64,000 nt of DNA from Moniliella sp. 'wahieum' (Eukaryota > Basidiomycota > Moniliellomycetes > Moniliellales > Moniliellaceae), in the NCBI GenBank assembly GCA_003971905.1, contig RSEE01000001.1, forward strand, positions 1,178,001 through 1,242,000. Reading direction: 5' to 3'. A model generated the notes under the pieces. That model saw only the letters and a list, made by a program, of their open reading frames with translations, had not been told where the DNA came from and ran no database searches. The translations under genes and the position numbers were made by a program. This document shows positions 33,882 to 44,748 of this stretch, in pieces. Numbering within the stretch: position 1 is the stretch's first letter; each line of letters begins with the position of its first letter.

Positions 33882-34656
33882 CTTTGGGGAGGGCTAGGGG
33901 GTCCCGGCCGGCCCGGACCCTGCGCAGCATTCGCTCGTCCGCGCTTCCCCGCCCCGGCTCTTCGCTCGTCGCGTGCTCACTTCGTTACCTTTCAGTCCTA
34001 TTTTTGACTGGGCGGCCGCCTACGTCTGGCGCTGTGGGCGCCGATCCGGTTCGGACCAAGGCGCGGTCGGTTGCCGCAGGTGCAGCCACCGCGTTGTGGT
34101 TCTTCTTCGTCTTGTATTTGTCTTTGTCTTTGCCTGTTTCTCTTTTCGTTTGGGCGCCCTGGCTTCGGGCGCGGTGGTCTGTGGTAGCAACACGTCATTT
34201 CTACTCTCCTTTTCGATCGCAGCCCATTCGGCAGGACTTGGAGCAAAGGGTGTGGTTGGGTTGGGAGTGAAGCCAAGGGTGAAGCAGGGCGCAAGCTGAA
34301 GACTGTGGGTACTGGCACTGAAGATCGAAATCGGAGGCCAAAGAGGGAAAGAAGTCATAAGCCCCGCTGGCCTACGTATAGTATGGGGACCGAATCAGGC
34401 TGGGTGACTAGTGCTAGTGACCGGTGGTCGGTGATGTGTTGGTGACTGGGCAGGGGTTCTCTCATTGATCGGGTGTTGGCGCTACGACGAAACAAAAGCA
34501 AACAGGAGCGGCGTCGGAACGGTGGGGAAGGGGGATGCCCAGTGGCGAGCGGAGTGGGGGGGATGGCAAGGCCACTGGAGGCATTTGTCAGGGTGGCGTG
34601 GCGGCGTGGAGGCCGGAGGGGGCAACGTGTGCTGGGGGGCTGGGGCAGCTGAAGAA

Positions 34657-34675
34657 GATGCATGATGCATGATGG
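34657..34675. promoter_or_regulatory. Palindromic element GATGCATGATGCATGATGG
   Basis: Extended copy of the recurrent TGATGCATGATG core with two overlapping ATGCAT units, about 300 bp upstream of the magnesium transporter ATG. A GTTCAA palindrome pair starts 9 bp further on. Confidence 0.45.
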
Positions 34676-34683
34676 GATGTGTG

Positions 34684-34707
34684 GTTCAATTGAACGTTCA
34701 GTTGAAC
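34684..34707. promoter_or_regulatory. Paired palindromes GTTCAATTGAAC / GTTCAGTTGAAC
   Basis: Two adjacent 12-bp units. The first is a perfect palindrome and the second has one mismatched pair. They lie about 280 bp upstream of the CorA-type start. The same class of site occurs at 32477, 40739 and 47556. Confidence 0.45.
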
Positions 34708-34972
34708 TACCAGCCACATGCGCTGGTGTACTTTGGCGCCTCGGATTCATACGCCTTGGCTATCCCAGCCTGGCCACCGCTCAGCCCCTCCGCCCGCCGA
34801 GTTGCGCACGGCATGCTGGCGCCCTAGCTGCCGCGCCTGCCATGCCCGCCCCCGCCCATCCCCACATCCGCCCCGCTCCCCGCCATCTGCCTTCGCCTCC
34901 GACCATCCCACCCGTCCCACTCGCCCCACTCGTCCGCGTCGGCCAACTCGCTCATCACTGTCCGCACCGGCC

Positions 34973-37900
34973 ATGAGCACCCGCTTGCAGGCGATCTCGG
35001 CCTCGCCTCTAGCGTGCATTCGCCCCATATCCAGCCCCCGCGCACCCCTCCGCTCGCCGGCTTGCCCCACGCCCCTGCAGCCGACACACCCGCTGCCCCT
35101 CCTGCCGGTGCGAGCACCAAACGCGCTCGTCTCCAATTTGCACCCCAGCGCAGCAGACGCGTGTCCGGCGCAAGTACCTCCCTCCCGACTACACCCCGGG
35201 GGATGTGTACCGCAACCTGGATGAGTATGTTGCCGAGTCCCGCAACGCATACATGCGCCGACGCCGCGCAGCGCGTGGCGGACGCAGCAAACGAAAGTCC
35301 CGCCCTCGCGCCCGTGCCTCTGTCTTGTCCTCGCTGAGCGGTGGGTGGCAGTAGCACGCCACTCCCTTCATCTTCCTCCTACTCTTCCTCTTTCCCCTCT
35401 CCTCCTCCTCATCATCATCATCATCTCCCTCAGAAGACGATAGCGACTTGGGCAGCGGATCTTCGTCTTCGTCCGAAGGCCGCTATGCCCTCACCTTGGC
35501 TCGAATCCGTGCGTTCTTCGGATCAGATTCCTCTTCATCCGATTCCTCCAGTGACTCCTCCTCCAACTTGAACTCCCATGCTGGAGCGCGCTCCAACTCC
35601 TCGTCCTCGTCCCATTCATCCACCTCCTCCCGCAGTCGGCGATCCGCCGCGCCCTCAGCTGCGTCCAGGGCATCTCGCCTTCGCCGACCGCCACGACCTG
35701 CGCGAAGCCACGCCTCCTCCCATGCTGCCTCACGCCGCAGCTCAACCAGCTCCGACTCGGGCACGTCCACTCGGTCTGCCCTTTCGGGCACCAGCGGTGG
35801 CTACGCGCGCTTACGAGCTCCCTTTCGTCGGCCGAAATCCGGCCGCCATGCTCATCACCGCCCCCGGCGTCCCTCTCACCCGCATCATCACAAACACCGT
35901 CGACATCATCCTCCCCGCCTCCTGCTAGCCAAGCTCCGGCCGCCTTGCGCCTACCGAGCTACGGCCTTCCCGCCGTGCCCGCCATGCGGCTCGTCTGGCG
36001 CATGCGCGCGCGGGAGGCATGACCAAGTTTACCATGTTTACCCCCGTTGCACTTCCTCTTCCCCTTCCTGGCCAGCCGAGACAACTGAGTCGACAGGCTA
36101 CCATTCCCGCCGCCGGGGCGGGGAAAGAAAGTCGGCACGACCAAAGCAGGTGCACACAAGGGCAAGATGTCCACCGAGAACCACAGCGCCGCTACCACGG
36201 CTGTTTTTGCCACCGGTCCTGCCTCCAAGGTGCTCCGTACAACTTCCTTTTTGGCAGTCAAGCAACAGCTCTACGCTCTGCGAGCTTATCGAAGACAAGA
36301 AGACGCTTCAGCTGCTGATTTGGGGTTGGGAGGAGCGAGGGAACCGGTCCTGCAACCGGAACCGAAACCAGAACCAGAACAAGAGCCAGAACCAGAACCA
36401 GAGCCAGAACCAGCAGAGGCTCATCGCGGTTTGGTAAGTCTCCCTGCGACGCTGGGTCTGCTTCGCGTCCGGATCGGCCGCCTGTGGACCTTTGGTGAAG
36501 AAGGCGATCTCGCGTTGCCCCCGCCTGCCATTCCCCTTGGACTCGACGGACGGGACAGTGGCAAAGAAGAGTCGCCCACTCTGATTGGTACGCCCTCGCC
36601 ACCCGAACCGACGCCCTCGCCGCCAACGGGGACAGAGGAGCCCCAACCGGGCGACAACTGGCCGACTTGGCTCTGCGCATGGCCGAGCCCGGCTCGAGCC
36701 AGGCACGCGACTTTGCTGCTGCCTTGGCTTCCACTTCGCGTGGCGGCGAGGAGTCGTGGGACGCATACCCGGCCCCCCACCCGGGGTGCACCGTGCCGCG
36801 GCCGCGTTCCCGTCCACGCGCCCGCACCCCCTGTCCTCGCCCCTTCAGGCCATCACCGAAGCGGCCAGGGCGGGAGACGAAACGCGAGTTCGGGCGTTGG
36901 CTCCCCCGATGCAGGCGATGGGTGCTGCGGATGCGCATGCGATCCGCATGCCCGGTCCCGTCCCTGCGCAGCGGTCGGCCTCTTGTTGAGCCCCTCCCCC
37001 CGTCGCCGCCACGTCTGCTGCCAAGCCCTTCTCTCCTGTCCTGCCGACCCCTCGGAGAGGGGCCTCGAGCACCCACCTGTCCCTGGGCAGCATGGTGCAG
37101 TGGAGCGCCGGAGACTCGAACCGAGGGAGGCGAGGATAGTGCGGGCGCTTGGTGGTTGGACATTCAGGTGCCCACGTACCGCACCATGGTTGAGATTAGC
37201 AAGCTGTTCCCCCTCCATCCGCTGACGGTGGAGGATGTGCTTCAACAAGAGAAGCGAGAAAAGGTGGAATCGTTCGACAAGTTGGGCTACTACTTTGTCG
37301 TCGTCCGCGCCTCCATTGACCCCTTGCCTCGCTGCCTGCAGTCGGCGCCGACGAGCGACAAGCTGCCACCGGAAACGGCGGCCAGCAGCTCCACCTCACG
37401 TACTAGCCAGACCGCCCTGCCACCCCAGAAGACCAAAGGGCATCTTGGGGAGAAAGGTTCTTCCCCTTCCTCCTCTGCATCCCAAGGCCCTTCCTCTTTG
37501 CGCAAGAGTGTCCCTGCCGCGGCTGAGAGGGATGGGTTGGGTCCCTACGGCGGCTCGTACGCCGTTTTCGCTTCCCTCCCCTTCTTTCCCGTGGGCCCGA
37601 CGAGATTGAGCTGACAGAAAGCCGTTTGCATGACAGTCGTCCGAGTCCCGAGGGCAAACCGAGTAGCGATGCGGTCCCAGGCGCAAGGGACGCCGAGGAA
37701 GACGGAGGCGTGATGACGATCGCCAACTTGTATCTCGTCGTCTTTTACCATGGCGTCATCTCGTTCCACTACGACGATCTTTCGGTGCACACGGACCGGG
37801 TGTTGGAGCGGCTGGTGCATCTGTCCCAGCCGGTCGACCTGACCTCCGACTGGATCGTCCACGGTCTGCTCGACTCGATTGTCGATTCGTTTTTCCCGCT

Positions 37901-38764
37901 TTTGACGGGGGTGGAAGCACTGGTGCAAGCGTTTGAAGATGCTACCGCGGACCATCGATCCCACCTCCCCCGACGCACGAGGCCAGTGGTTCCTCGCCCA
38001 ACACGAACTTGCCGTCTTGGGCGAGGCGCAGGGCATCTGGGCCAGCTCCCAGCCTACGCACCCTCGGTGCACCAGATGCGACTGCGGTTCAGTGTGCGCA
38101 AGCTGGGCCTCCCCTTGCCCCGCTGGGTTGCCCAACGCCTGCCCGCTGCGTGGGTACAGCAAGCGCTCGTAACCCCGGCCTTGACGCGCGTCCCGCCTGC
38201 CTCCCACCGCCCGACCGAGCGCCAAACGACCCAGGCAACGTCGACGTCTTGCGCGAGATGACGGACGTGCGTCGGTCGCTGTTGGGCTTGGTACGGCTGC
38301 TGGGGCCGAAGAGCGATGCGGTGCGTCGGTTGCGCGGGCGGATGGGGGAGATGCGGAGCGCATCGGTGGCGCGGGAAGAAGTGATGATGTACCTGGGCGA
38401 CGTGGAGGACCATATCTTGTCGCTCTGGAGCGCACTCCAGATGGCAGAGAGCATGTTGTCCGACCTGCATGCCGGCTTTCAATCGGCTGTCGTGCTGTAC
38501 AATCGCCAGATTTGCCAAACCATGGGGCGACAAGTGCTCGTACTGGCCACAGTGACCAACATGTGCATGACTGCCACCTACCTCGCTTCCATCTTTGGCA
38601 TGAACGTCCGCGTTCCCGCCGTCCAAAATCGCTACCCGTACCATTGGCCCTTTGGCGTGATTGTCACGGCGGCCGTGCTGACCCAGCTCGCGATCTGGAC
38701 CACCTACCGCGCCTGGATGCACTTGGCTCAGCGTAGGTTGAACCAAACGCGTGCCGCGCGCTAG
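34973..38764 (+). CDS. CorA/Mnr2-family magnesium transporter (multiple breaks)
   Basis: Mg2+ channel of the Alr/Mnr2 type. The ATG at 34973 (MSTRLQAISASPLACI) starts a disordered N terminus with RKYLPPDYTPGDVYRNLDEY and a long Ser/Arg-rich tract. The soluble CorA domain is visible as LDIQVPTYRTMVEISKLFPL, HPLTVEDVLQQEKREKVESF and LGYYFVVVRAS, then NLYLVVFYHGVISFHYDDLS. Coiled helices follow (EEVMMYLGDVEDHILSLW). The pore GMN motif is at 38597-38605 after TNMCMTATYLASIF, and the second membrane helix is WPFGVIVTAAVLTQLAIW. It ends NQTRAAR at 38764. Several frame changes and possible introns lie between 35150 and 38250. Glu-Pro/Gln repeats at 36350-36415 are low complexity. GMN identifies the family with certainty; subcellular site (plasma membrane or vacuole) is open. 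Confidence 0.9.
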
Positions 38765-38782
38765 CCGGCATGTTCGCACTTT

Positions 38783-38818
38783 TCTCCATCTCCATCTCCA
38801 TCTCCATCTCCATCTTTA
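38783..38818 (+). repeat. (CCATCT)n microsatellite
   Basis: A run of CATCTC hexamers 20 bp past the CorA-type stop, in the presumed 3' untranslated region. Confidence 0.7.
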
Positions 38819-39098
38819 CTCCCACATGCACTCCCTCCTACGCACACTCCCCTCTACCCTGTGTTGTCTTTGCATTCCCCGTACGTTGCATATCACTGTT
38901 TTGGTATTTCTCGCCCACGTTGTGTTGCGTCGCCACGCCTGGATATACCCTGTGTTCTGTGTTGCTCCTGCTGCTATGAGCCCCGAGCCAACGAACATTG
39001 CACGCCTTGTTTGGATCCTGTTTGGCCCTGATAGATCTATATTGGAGTGTAGAAGAGAAAAGACAGCAACCCGGGCTGATCTTGCTCACGCTCCTCCC

Positions 39099-40643
39099 TC
39101 AGGCCATTCTCCGGCGCTTTGGCTTGCCTCCCAAGGGGCGGGTGCGTGGGTCCATAAACACCAATCCAAACTGGAAGGTTCGGCACTCGCCTGTCCCGTC
39201 GTGCTTCCCCGTGCGGCCGTGAGCGGCGGGCTTGGCACGGCCAATCAAATCCTCATTGTGGCTCGTGCTGACGCCCTCGACCCAACCCACAGTACGACGG
39301 TGGGTGTACCCCGGCCAGGCAAGTGGGTCAAACTCAAACGACCGCCACAGCCGCATCCCGTCCCCTCCCATCACGCTCTGCACCGACTCGGCACGCGGCG
39401 CGCGGAACACCCTTGGGCAACGGCGGTGCACTTCGCGCGATCCCGCCCAACATCGAACCCAGCCGCTTGGCCAGGACGGGGACCGTCCACAACGTATACG
39501 GATGGGCATTGCGGATGGTGATCAGCACACTGCCCGCCTTACTGGGTGGCTTGAACGGGATTGCGGCTTGGGACGGGGTGGGAGTGAACTTGGCACTTGC
39601 CTCCTCCCCGTTCTCCTCTTCGTTTTCCGCTTCCGCTTCCGCTTCCGCTTCCCCCTCTGACGGCTCTTCCTCTTCCTCGTCCAAGTCGGTATCACTCCCT
39701 TTCGGTTGCGCTTTGTTGGTATCCCGTGCGTAGGCAGGCAACGGTCCGGCCGTCAAGAGCGGCGCGGCCGAGAGGAGGAAACGACCCAAGAGCAACTGGT
39801 TGGCAAGCACGTTGCGCGTCTCGTCTTTGTGTCCGGCGCCTAGGATAACAAAGCCCCATTCGATCGTCAGTATCACAGTGCCTGGCCTGGTGTACCAGGA
39901 GAACCAACACCCAGTTGCAACGTACCAACGTGCGGGAACCCAAACCAGATCTTGCTCCAGCGTCGAAGGTGATGGCCGGGGCGCGTCGGTCGTCGGACCA
40001 AGTCCTCCTCCGGGTCGGCCATCCCGGTCCGATGGGGCCGCTTGCGCTCGCGCAAAGGGCCACCGGTGATGGACTTGTACGCGTGCAATTTGCCCGCATC
40101 CACCCCAAACTCGACAATGTCCTCGCGCCCAGCCAAGTGGCGGATTTTTGCGACAATTTCTTTGGCATCGGGGTACTTGGTGTAACACTCCTCCTCACTA
40201 TCGTACGCGGTCGCCAAAATCTGGTGGGGGGCAGCTTGCGTGGTGCTTGCAAAAGGGACAAGGTAAAGGAGAAATTGCCTAGCCGCAGGGGGAAGGGGCG
40301 TCAGTACGCAACAGGGCATCCCAATTGGAACGCGGCGGATTGGGTCGCACATACCTTCACCGACCAAGAGGATAGTATCGTCCTTCTCGAACGGCTCTAC
40401 CAAGCGCGTTTTGCGCACTGGACGTTCCGAAGCTGCAGGCTGGGTCGCATCGGCTTCCGGGCCGGATGGCGTGCCATCAGGAGCGGCGGCGCGTTTACGT
40501 TTGGGTGCGTTTTTCGCCTTGACAATTTCAGCGGCACGGCGCTCTCGCGCCTGCTCGGCAGCCTTCTGCTTTTCCCGGGCATCTTGGGCATGGTAGTGCC
40601 GGGCAAGCGCGCCAGCAAGCGACTTTTTCGCACCTTTGGCCAT
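39099..40643 (-). CDS. BMT5: BMT5-like 25S rRNA (uridine-N3) methyltransferase
   Basis: SAM-dependent enzyme of the Rossmann-like DUF2431 family that methylates 25S rRNA in the nucleolus. The start at 40643 gives MAKGAKKSLAGALARHYHAQ, followed by a Lys/Arg/Ala-rich nucleolar-type tail. The catalytic domain has DTILLVGEG, interrupted by an intron beginning near 40354, then ATAYDSEEECYTKYPDAKEI, EFGVDAGKLHAYKS and WSKIWFGFPHVG. After another intron come VLANQLLLGRFLLSAAPLL and an acidic insert with a Glu-Ala repeat (about 39610-39680). The end is WRSFEFDPLAWPGYTHRRTV then EDLIGR and GKPKRRRMA. GEG followed by NFxF-like and the FPHVG motif are diagnostic. The insert between the last two strands is unusually long, and frame shifts occur near 40040 and 39400. 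Confidence 0.87.
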
Positions 40644-40738
40644 GGCGATGGGGACCGAGGAGAAAGAGAATACGAAGACGCTTGCAGAAAACAAAAAATG
40701 GGCAGCCTAATTAACCGAGCAATTGCAATCAATTGATT

Positions 40739-40751
40739 GTTCAACTTGAAC
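40739..40751. promoter_or_regulatory. Palindrome GTTCAACTTGAAC in a divergent promoter
   Basis: A perfect odd-centred palindrome almost midway in the 224-bp gap between the BMT5-like gene (start 40643) and the RRM gene (start 40868). It could serve both directions. An adjacent CAATCAATTGATTG is also palindromic. Confidence 0.45.
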
Positions 40752-40867
40752 TTCCAGCCCATTTGGTTGTGCAGGAAATCGACCACCCTCAGTTAAGGCG
40801 CCAACGTCCCGCAACTGCCGCCGCAACCACCTGCCCCTCACCACGCCCGACACTACCACGGCCCTCC

Positions 40868-41431
40868 ATGGCGGACAAGAGCAAGAGGACAATTTTTGTC
40901 GGTGCGTGCGCGCCCACTCTTCACTAGTGCATTGCACCTCTAACCCCCCCCCCCCCTTCCCCCTTCGCAGGCGGTTTGCCGTCCGACGCGACCGAAGCCG
41001 CGCTGGCCAGCACGTTTTCCATCTTTGGTCCGGTCCTCGAAGTCCATCTCCCCCGCGAGGGGGCAAAGGGACGGACGCACCTGCTGCTGCGCATCGTGGA
41101 TTTGCCTTTCTTGTTTTCTCAACCACGCAAGCGGCGGAAGATGCGATTGATAATATGCACCTCAACGAGTGGGGGGGCAAGTTCCTCAATGTCAACTTTG
41201 CTCGACCGATGGGCTCAACGTTCAACTCCAACAAGCCCGTGTGGCAGGACGAGGTACGTTGCGCGTTCGGTTTGGTTGGGCGGGGAAAACGGGAGGGGAA
41301 AGACTGACGTTGGACATGGGTAGGAATGGATCGCCAAGTATGGCTCGAGCTTGACACGCCAAGAAGACGCGCCACAAGACGCCGTTGACGCTGTGCCGAC
41401 GACCAGTCAACCCGCCACGGTCGATGCGTGA
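40868..41431 (+). CDS. Small single-RRM RNA-binding protein
   Basis: The ATG at 40868 opens MADKSKRTIFVGGLPSDATE; the intron 40902-40970 sits inside the RNP2 motif (TIFVGGLP). The RNP1 region reads HRGFAFLVFS, followed by AAEDAIDNMHLNEWGGKFLN and VNFARPM. The second intron is 41254-41323, and the last exon encodes EWIAKYGSSLTRQEDAPQDA to a stop at 41429-41431. One base is lost near 41085 between EGAKGRT and the RNP1 strand. The corrected size is 141 residues. The closest family pattern is the N-terminal RRM of cyclophilin E (PPIE/Cyp33), whose RRM also reads NM-N and AKPM, but no cyclophilin domain follows. It is convergent with GatB, with 86 bp between stops. Confidence 0.9.
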
Positions 41432-41517
41432 ATGAAGAAGAGCTATGGGACGGCTATGAAGCAACTACAATGTAGTTGGAGAGAGGATGTGTAGCAGTCG
41501 TGGCAGGCCGAACCAAC

Positions 41518-43893
41518 CTACGCCTGGGGCAAGGTTTGACCAGGTGGGTCAACAAGGCCTTGGACGCTTGCGTCCGCTCGCCCTCGCGCCCGCTTCATCA
41601 CCTCACCCACCAACCGCGGCACGGCCTTTTCCACTGCACCCTGCTTCCGGGCTTGGTCCACAACGCCAGCCAAGTCCTGCACCACTGCATGGCACAGGTG
41701 GTCCAACTCGCCCGCATCCAGCAGGAGCAGGTTGCGTGCTGTGAGCAAATCGAGAATGGGGTGAGGGGCGGTGCCGGTGCGTTGCAGCACGAGGGCTTGC
41801 ACGTCAGGCGGAGGCGTCTCCAGCAACAGATCCGCTAGCACAGCCCGAGCAACAGTGGGGGAAACCTGCTTGCGAGTTTGTAGGTCGATCAGTTCGCCCA
41901 GATGGGCCGGGTTGAGAGGGTTTTGGTAAAATAGACGGTCACCCAGGTTCTTGGCCACCTCATTGACAATCCTGTGCGTGCACGCGAGAGACGGGGAGGG
42001 AGGGGAGGGGGGGGCGATTGTTAGTTGGTTGCTTGGGCTGGGTCAAGAAAGGAGGGAAAGACGTACCAGTTGGCCACAATCTGGGGGTGCGGCCGGGCGC
42101 AAGCTCCTCTAGCATGCCTACCGCCGTGACGGGGAGAGACGTGAGAGCTTCGTCAGCTTGTACCACCTCGCCCGTTTGGCGCTCGATCTCTTGGTTCCGA
42201 GCCACGAGCGAATCGTCGTCAAACCTCAACAGGGCATTGATGTTGTGGGTGGATAGGCCGTATTGCTGGCTGAGGCGATCGCGCAGTTGATCAGGAAGCT
42301 CGGGTAAGGACCGGCGTACCGCCTCAAGATCCGCTTCCGACGTCCTTACCACTCCCAGGTTGGGGTCGGGCATGTAGCGGTAATCCTCGGCACCGCCCTT
42401 GGCACGAAGCGAATAGGTCTCCCCCTTGGTCTCGTCAAACCCGCGTGTCTCGTTGGTTACGTGCCCGCCCTGCTCAATCAGGGCCACCTGCCGTGCCGCC
42501 TCATAGGCAATCGCATTCATGATGAAGCGGGCAGAGATGAGGTTTTTGATCTCGGTCCGCGCACCTCCCGTGCTTGGCTCCCCGTCTCGGTAGACCGACA
42601 CATTGACATCGCATCGCATCGATCCAGCTTCCATGTTGCCATCCGACGCTCCGATCCGGCGCAGAACGACTGGAGTTTGCGCACGTACGCCCCAGCTTGC
42701 TCGGGCTTCCTATGGAATTTCCCAGTCAGTCCCACCGCCCATGGCGCCTGCGCGTTGGGGCAGGGTACTCACCACATATCCGGTTTGCTCACGATTTCAT
42801 CAACCCCACTCCGGCGCGGTTGAGGTCCACTCGAACTTGCTCGGTCGTGGTGCCAGCCTGGCTCGGATCCAGCGTTGCCGAGTCGAGCAGGACGCGGGTA
42901 GGTACGAGCAGTGTCTTGCTCAATCTGCAATTGCTCAATCCCCACCTCCACCTCGTCTTCCACATACGGCAGCTGACCATCGTCAAAACGCAACTTCAAC
43001 TTGCCGTCTTGCGCAAGCGGTTCTGGCAAAAAGGGAAGAGCGCGGGTGAGCCTTGGGCCTTCCATGAGCATGAAGAAAGCAAAGCAAAGCAAAGCAAAGC
43101 AAAGCAAAGCAAGCAAAGCAAGCAAAGCAAAGCAAAGCAAAGCAAAGCAAAGCAAAGCAAAGCAAAGCAAGCAAAGCAAAGCAAAGCAAAGCAAAGCAAA
43201 GCAAAGCAAAGCAAAGCAAAGCAAAACAAATGAGACGGAGGACGTACTGTACTTCATTGTGATCTGATAGCCCGAGGGCAAGTCGCGGTAAAAATAGTGT
43301 TTGCGGTCAAACTGCGCCTCGGGCGCGACGCGACACTGCAGCGCCAGCGACGCCCGCAGGGCCAACTCGACCGCGACCGGGTTGAGGGTCGGGAGCGTAC
43401 CGGGGATCGCAGCGTCAAACGGGGCCAGGGTGGTGCTCGGTGGCACGGGAGGGCGGAAGGGTCGCAAGACAGCGGACGAAAAGAGCTTTTGGCGCGTCTT
43501 GATCTGCGCATGGGTCTCGATCCCAATCCGCATGTTCCACCCGGGAGGCAGCTCGTCGTACACGCGCACGCCATGCACACGCTTGACCCCGCCGCTGCCA
43601 CTGGCACGAGCTGCGGGCGCGCCGCGACCGGTGGCTTGGCGCCGGGTGGTGGCAGGCGCCGACGGCGGCGTGGCTGCCGAGGCCGAGGCCGAAGCCCAGC
43701 GCCGGACACCGGCTGGGCGGGCCACCCCAGACGCACGCGCGATGGCGATGGGAGCGAAGCGGGAGGCAGCATGCCAGCGGTGCGGGAGCAGGCAGAGCGC
43801 AGCGGAAGCCCCAACAGTGGAGGAGAACCAACCGAAGATGCAGGCGATCCAAGCCAGCGCCATAATAAAACCAACTACTGCGTTTGGAAACAT
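41518..43893 (-). CDS. GATB: Mitochondrial glutamyl-tRNA(Gln) amidotransferase subunit B
   Basis: Transamidates Glu-tRNA(Gln) in mitochondria with GatA and GatF/GatC. The start at 43893 is followed by a long Ala/Arg/Ser presequence (WHAASRFAPIAIARASGVAR). The catalytic cradle begins MRIGIETHAQIKTRQKLFSS, then FDRKHYFYRDLPSGYQITMK. A 225-bp intron (43023-43247) filled with an AAAGC array interrupts it. It resumes KPLAQDGKLKLRFDDGQLPY, VRVDLNRAGVGL, EIVSKPDMW, MEAGSMRCDVNVSVYRDGE and ETRGFDETKGETYSLRAKGG. A second intron (about 41970-42065) precedes the YqeY-like tail NEVAKNLGDRLFYQNPLN, which ends QTLPQA. Frame errors lie near 42900, 42800, 42660 and 42095. Confidence 0.94.
43076..43230 (-). 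repeat. Pentanucleotide array (AAAGC)n inside GatB intron
   Basis: About 30 copies of AAAGC on the + strand (GCTTT in the gene sense), interrupted by two or three shortened AAGC units. It fills most of the 225-bp intron between donor GTACGT at 43247 and acceptor at 43023. The pyrimidine-rich sense strand remains compatible with splicing. Confidence 0.9.
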
Positions 43894-44748
43894 TGCTCGG
43901 ATGCTATGGGAGTGCCAGCCGGCTGGATTGGACGCACGGTACTAATACATAGCCCGCACATGATGGGGTGCACACACCCGCACCAACACTGGCTATGGCG
44001 CGCGCTCCTACACCAGCATCCACCCACCCTGCCCGCCCGCACCAGTCCAGCGCCAGGAAAACGGCTGCTGATGGAGGAGTAGGTATTGTATTAGGGGTCT
44101 TGGGCAACCGACGGTCAAGTGGCAGCGCCATCCCCGAGCCAAGCGCCGCCATCGCAGTTGCGGGCCAGCAGGCTGGTCTATCCGCATCCCCCCGGTTGAC
44201 GCAAGGACCGAAGACGTATCAGTTCGCTATTAGTGCATCGCCGCCCTATGGATGAAGAACGCGTCGATTAGGGGTCCCCTTGGCCGAGCACTGCAAGCCT
44301 TCCTCCTCCACCGCCGTTTGCCAGGCCAAGTTCAAATCCCCTCAAAACGAAACCAACCATTCTCGCCAGCGGGGCCTGGTCGTGGGAAGAGACTTGTGTG
44401 CCCACCCTGTCGTGCTCAGAGGCAGCTCCGAGAGACGGGGGCGATGGTCGACTAGACTCTGCCGCACACACCTTCGGCAGCTGTCCGTGCGCGTCGGCCA
44501 TGCGCACCAGCCACAGCATCGCCCTCACCTATCCGCCCTGGGCTAGTTGGTGCCATCTGCAATCTTCATCTTTCACCCGCCGGCGGTCTCCCGACGTGCG
44601 ATGCCCTCCCACGCCCCGCCGCTCAGCCAGCCATCTAAACCACCCCTACCCGCACCCCATCCCATCCCATCCCATCCCATCCATCCCCCTCTTCACCACC
44701 GCCACCGCACCGCCACCGCCGCCCGCCACTGCCGCCGCCATTCCGCCC
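43894..44748. other. Divergent intergenic region, GATB/CSN3
   Basis: 855 bp with no gene seen. It must contain both promoters. An array of CATCC units (about 44660-44690) lies 60-90 bp upstream of the CSN3 start in a CT-rich leader. Confidence 0.5.

Larger units (their letters stand above)
33882..34972. other. Intergenic upstream of the CorA-type gene
   Basis: No gene is recognisable in 1.1 kb. It contains ACTAGTG/GTGAC motifs near 34405-34445 and the paired palindromes at 34657 and 34684. The last 150 bp is pyrimidine-rich, as expected for a leader. Confidence 0.5.

Noticed and set aside
37100-37125. GACTCGAACC, resembling a tRNA B-box on the minus strand
   Set aside because: Flanking bases do not form a T-arm or acceptor stem, and the site lies in the coding region of the CorA-type transporter. 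No tRNA gene was found anywhere in the window.
38783-38818. CATCTC repeats as part of the transporter coding region
   Set aside because: They lie beyond the stop codon that follows the conserved second membrane helix and QRRLNQTRAAR tail.
42983-43229. Cys/Phe/Ala/Leu-rich ORFs resembling a membrane peptide
   Set aside because: They are the AAAGC array read in other frames. The region is an intron, since GatB continues correctly (MKY to KPLAQDGK) when it is removed.
43076-43230. Regular repeat array considered as CRISPR-like
   Set aside because: The unit is a five-base microsatellite without spacers, inside a eukaryotic intron.
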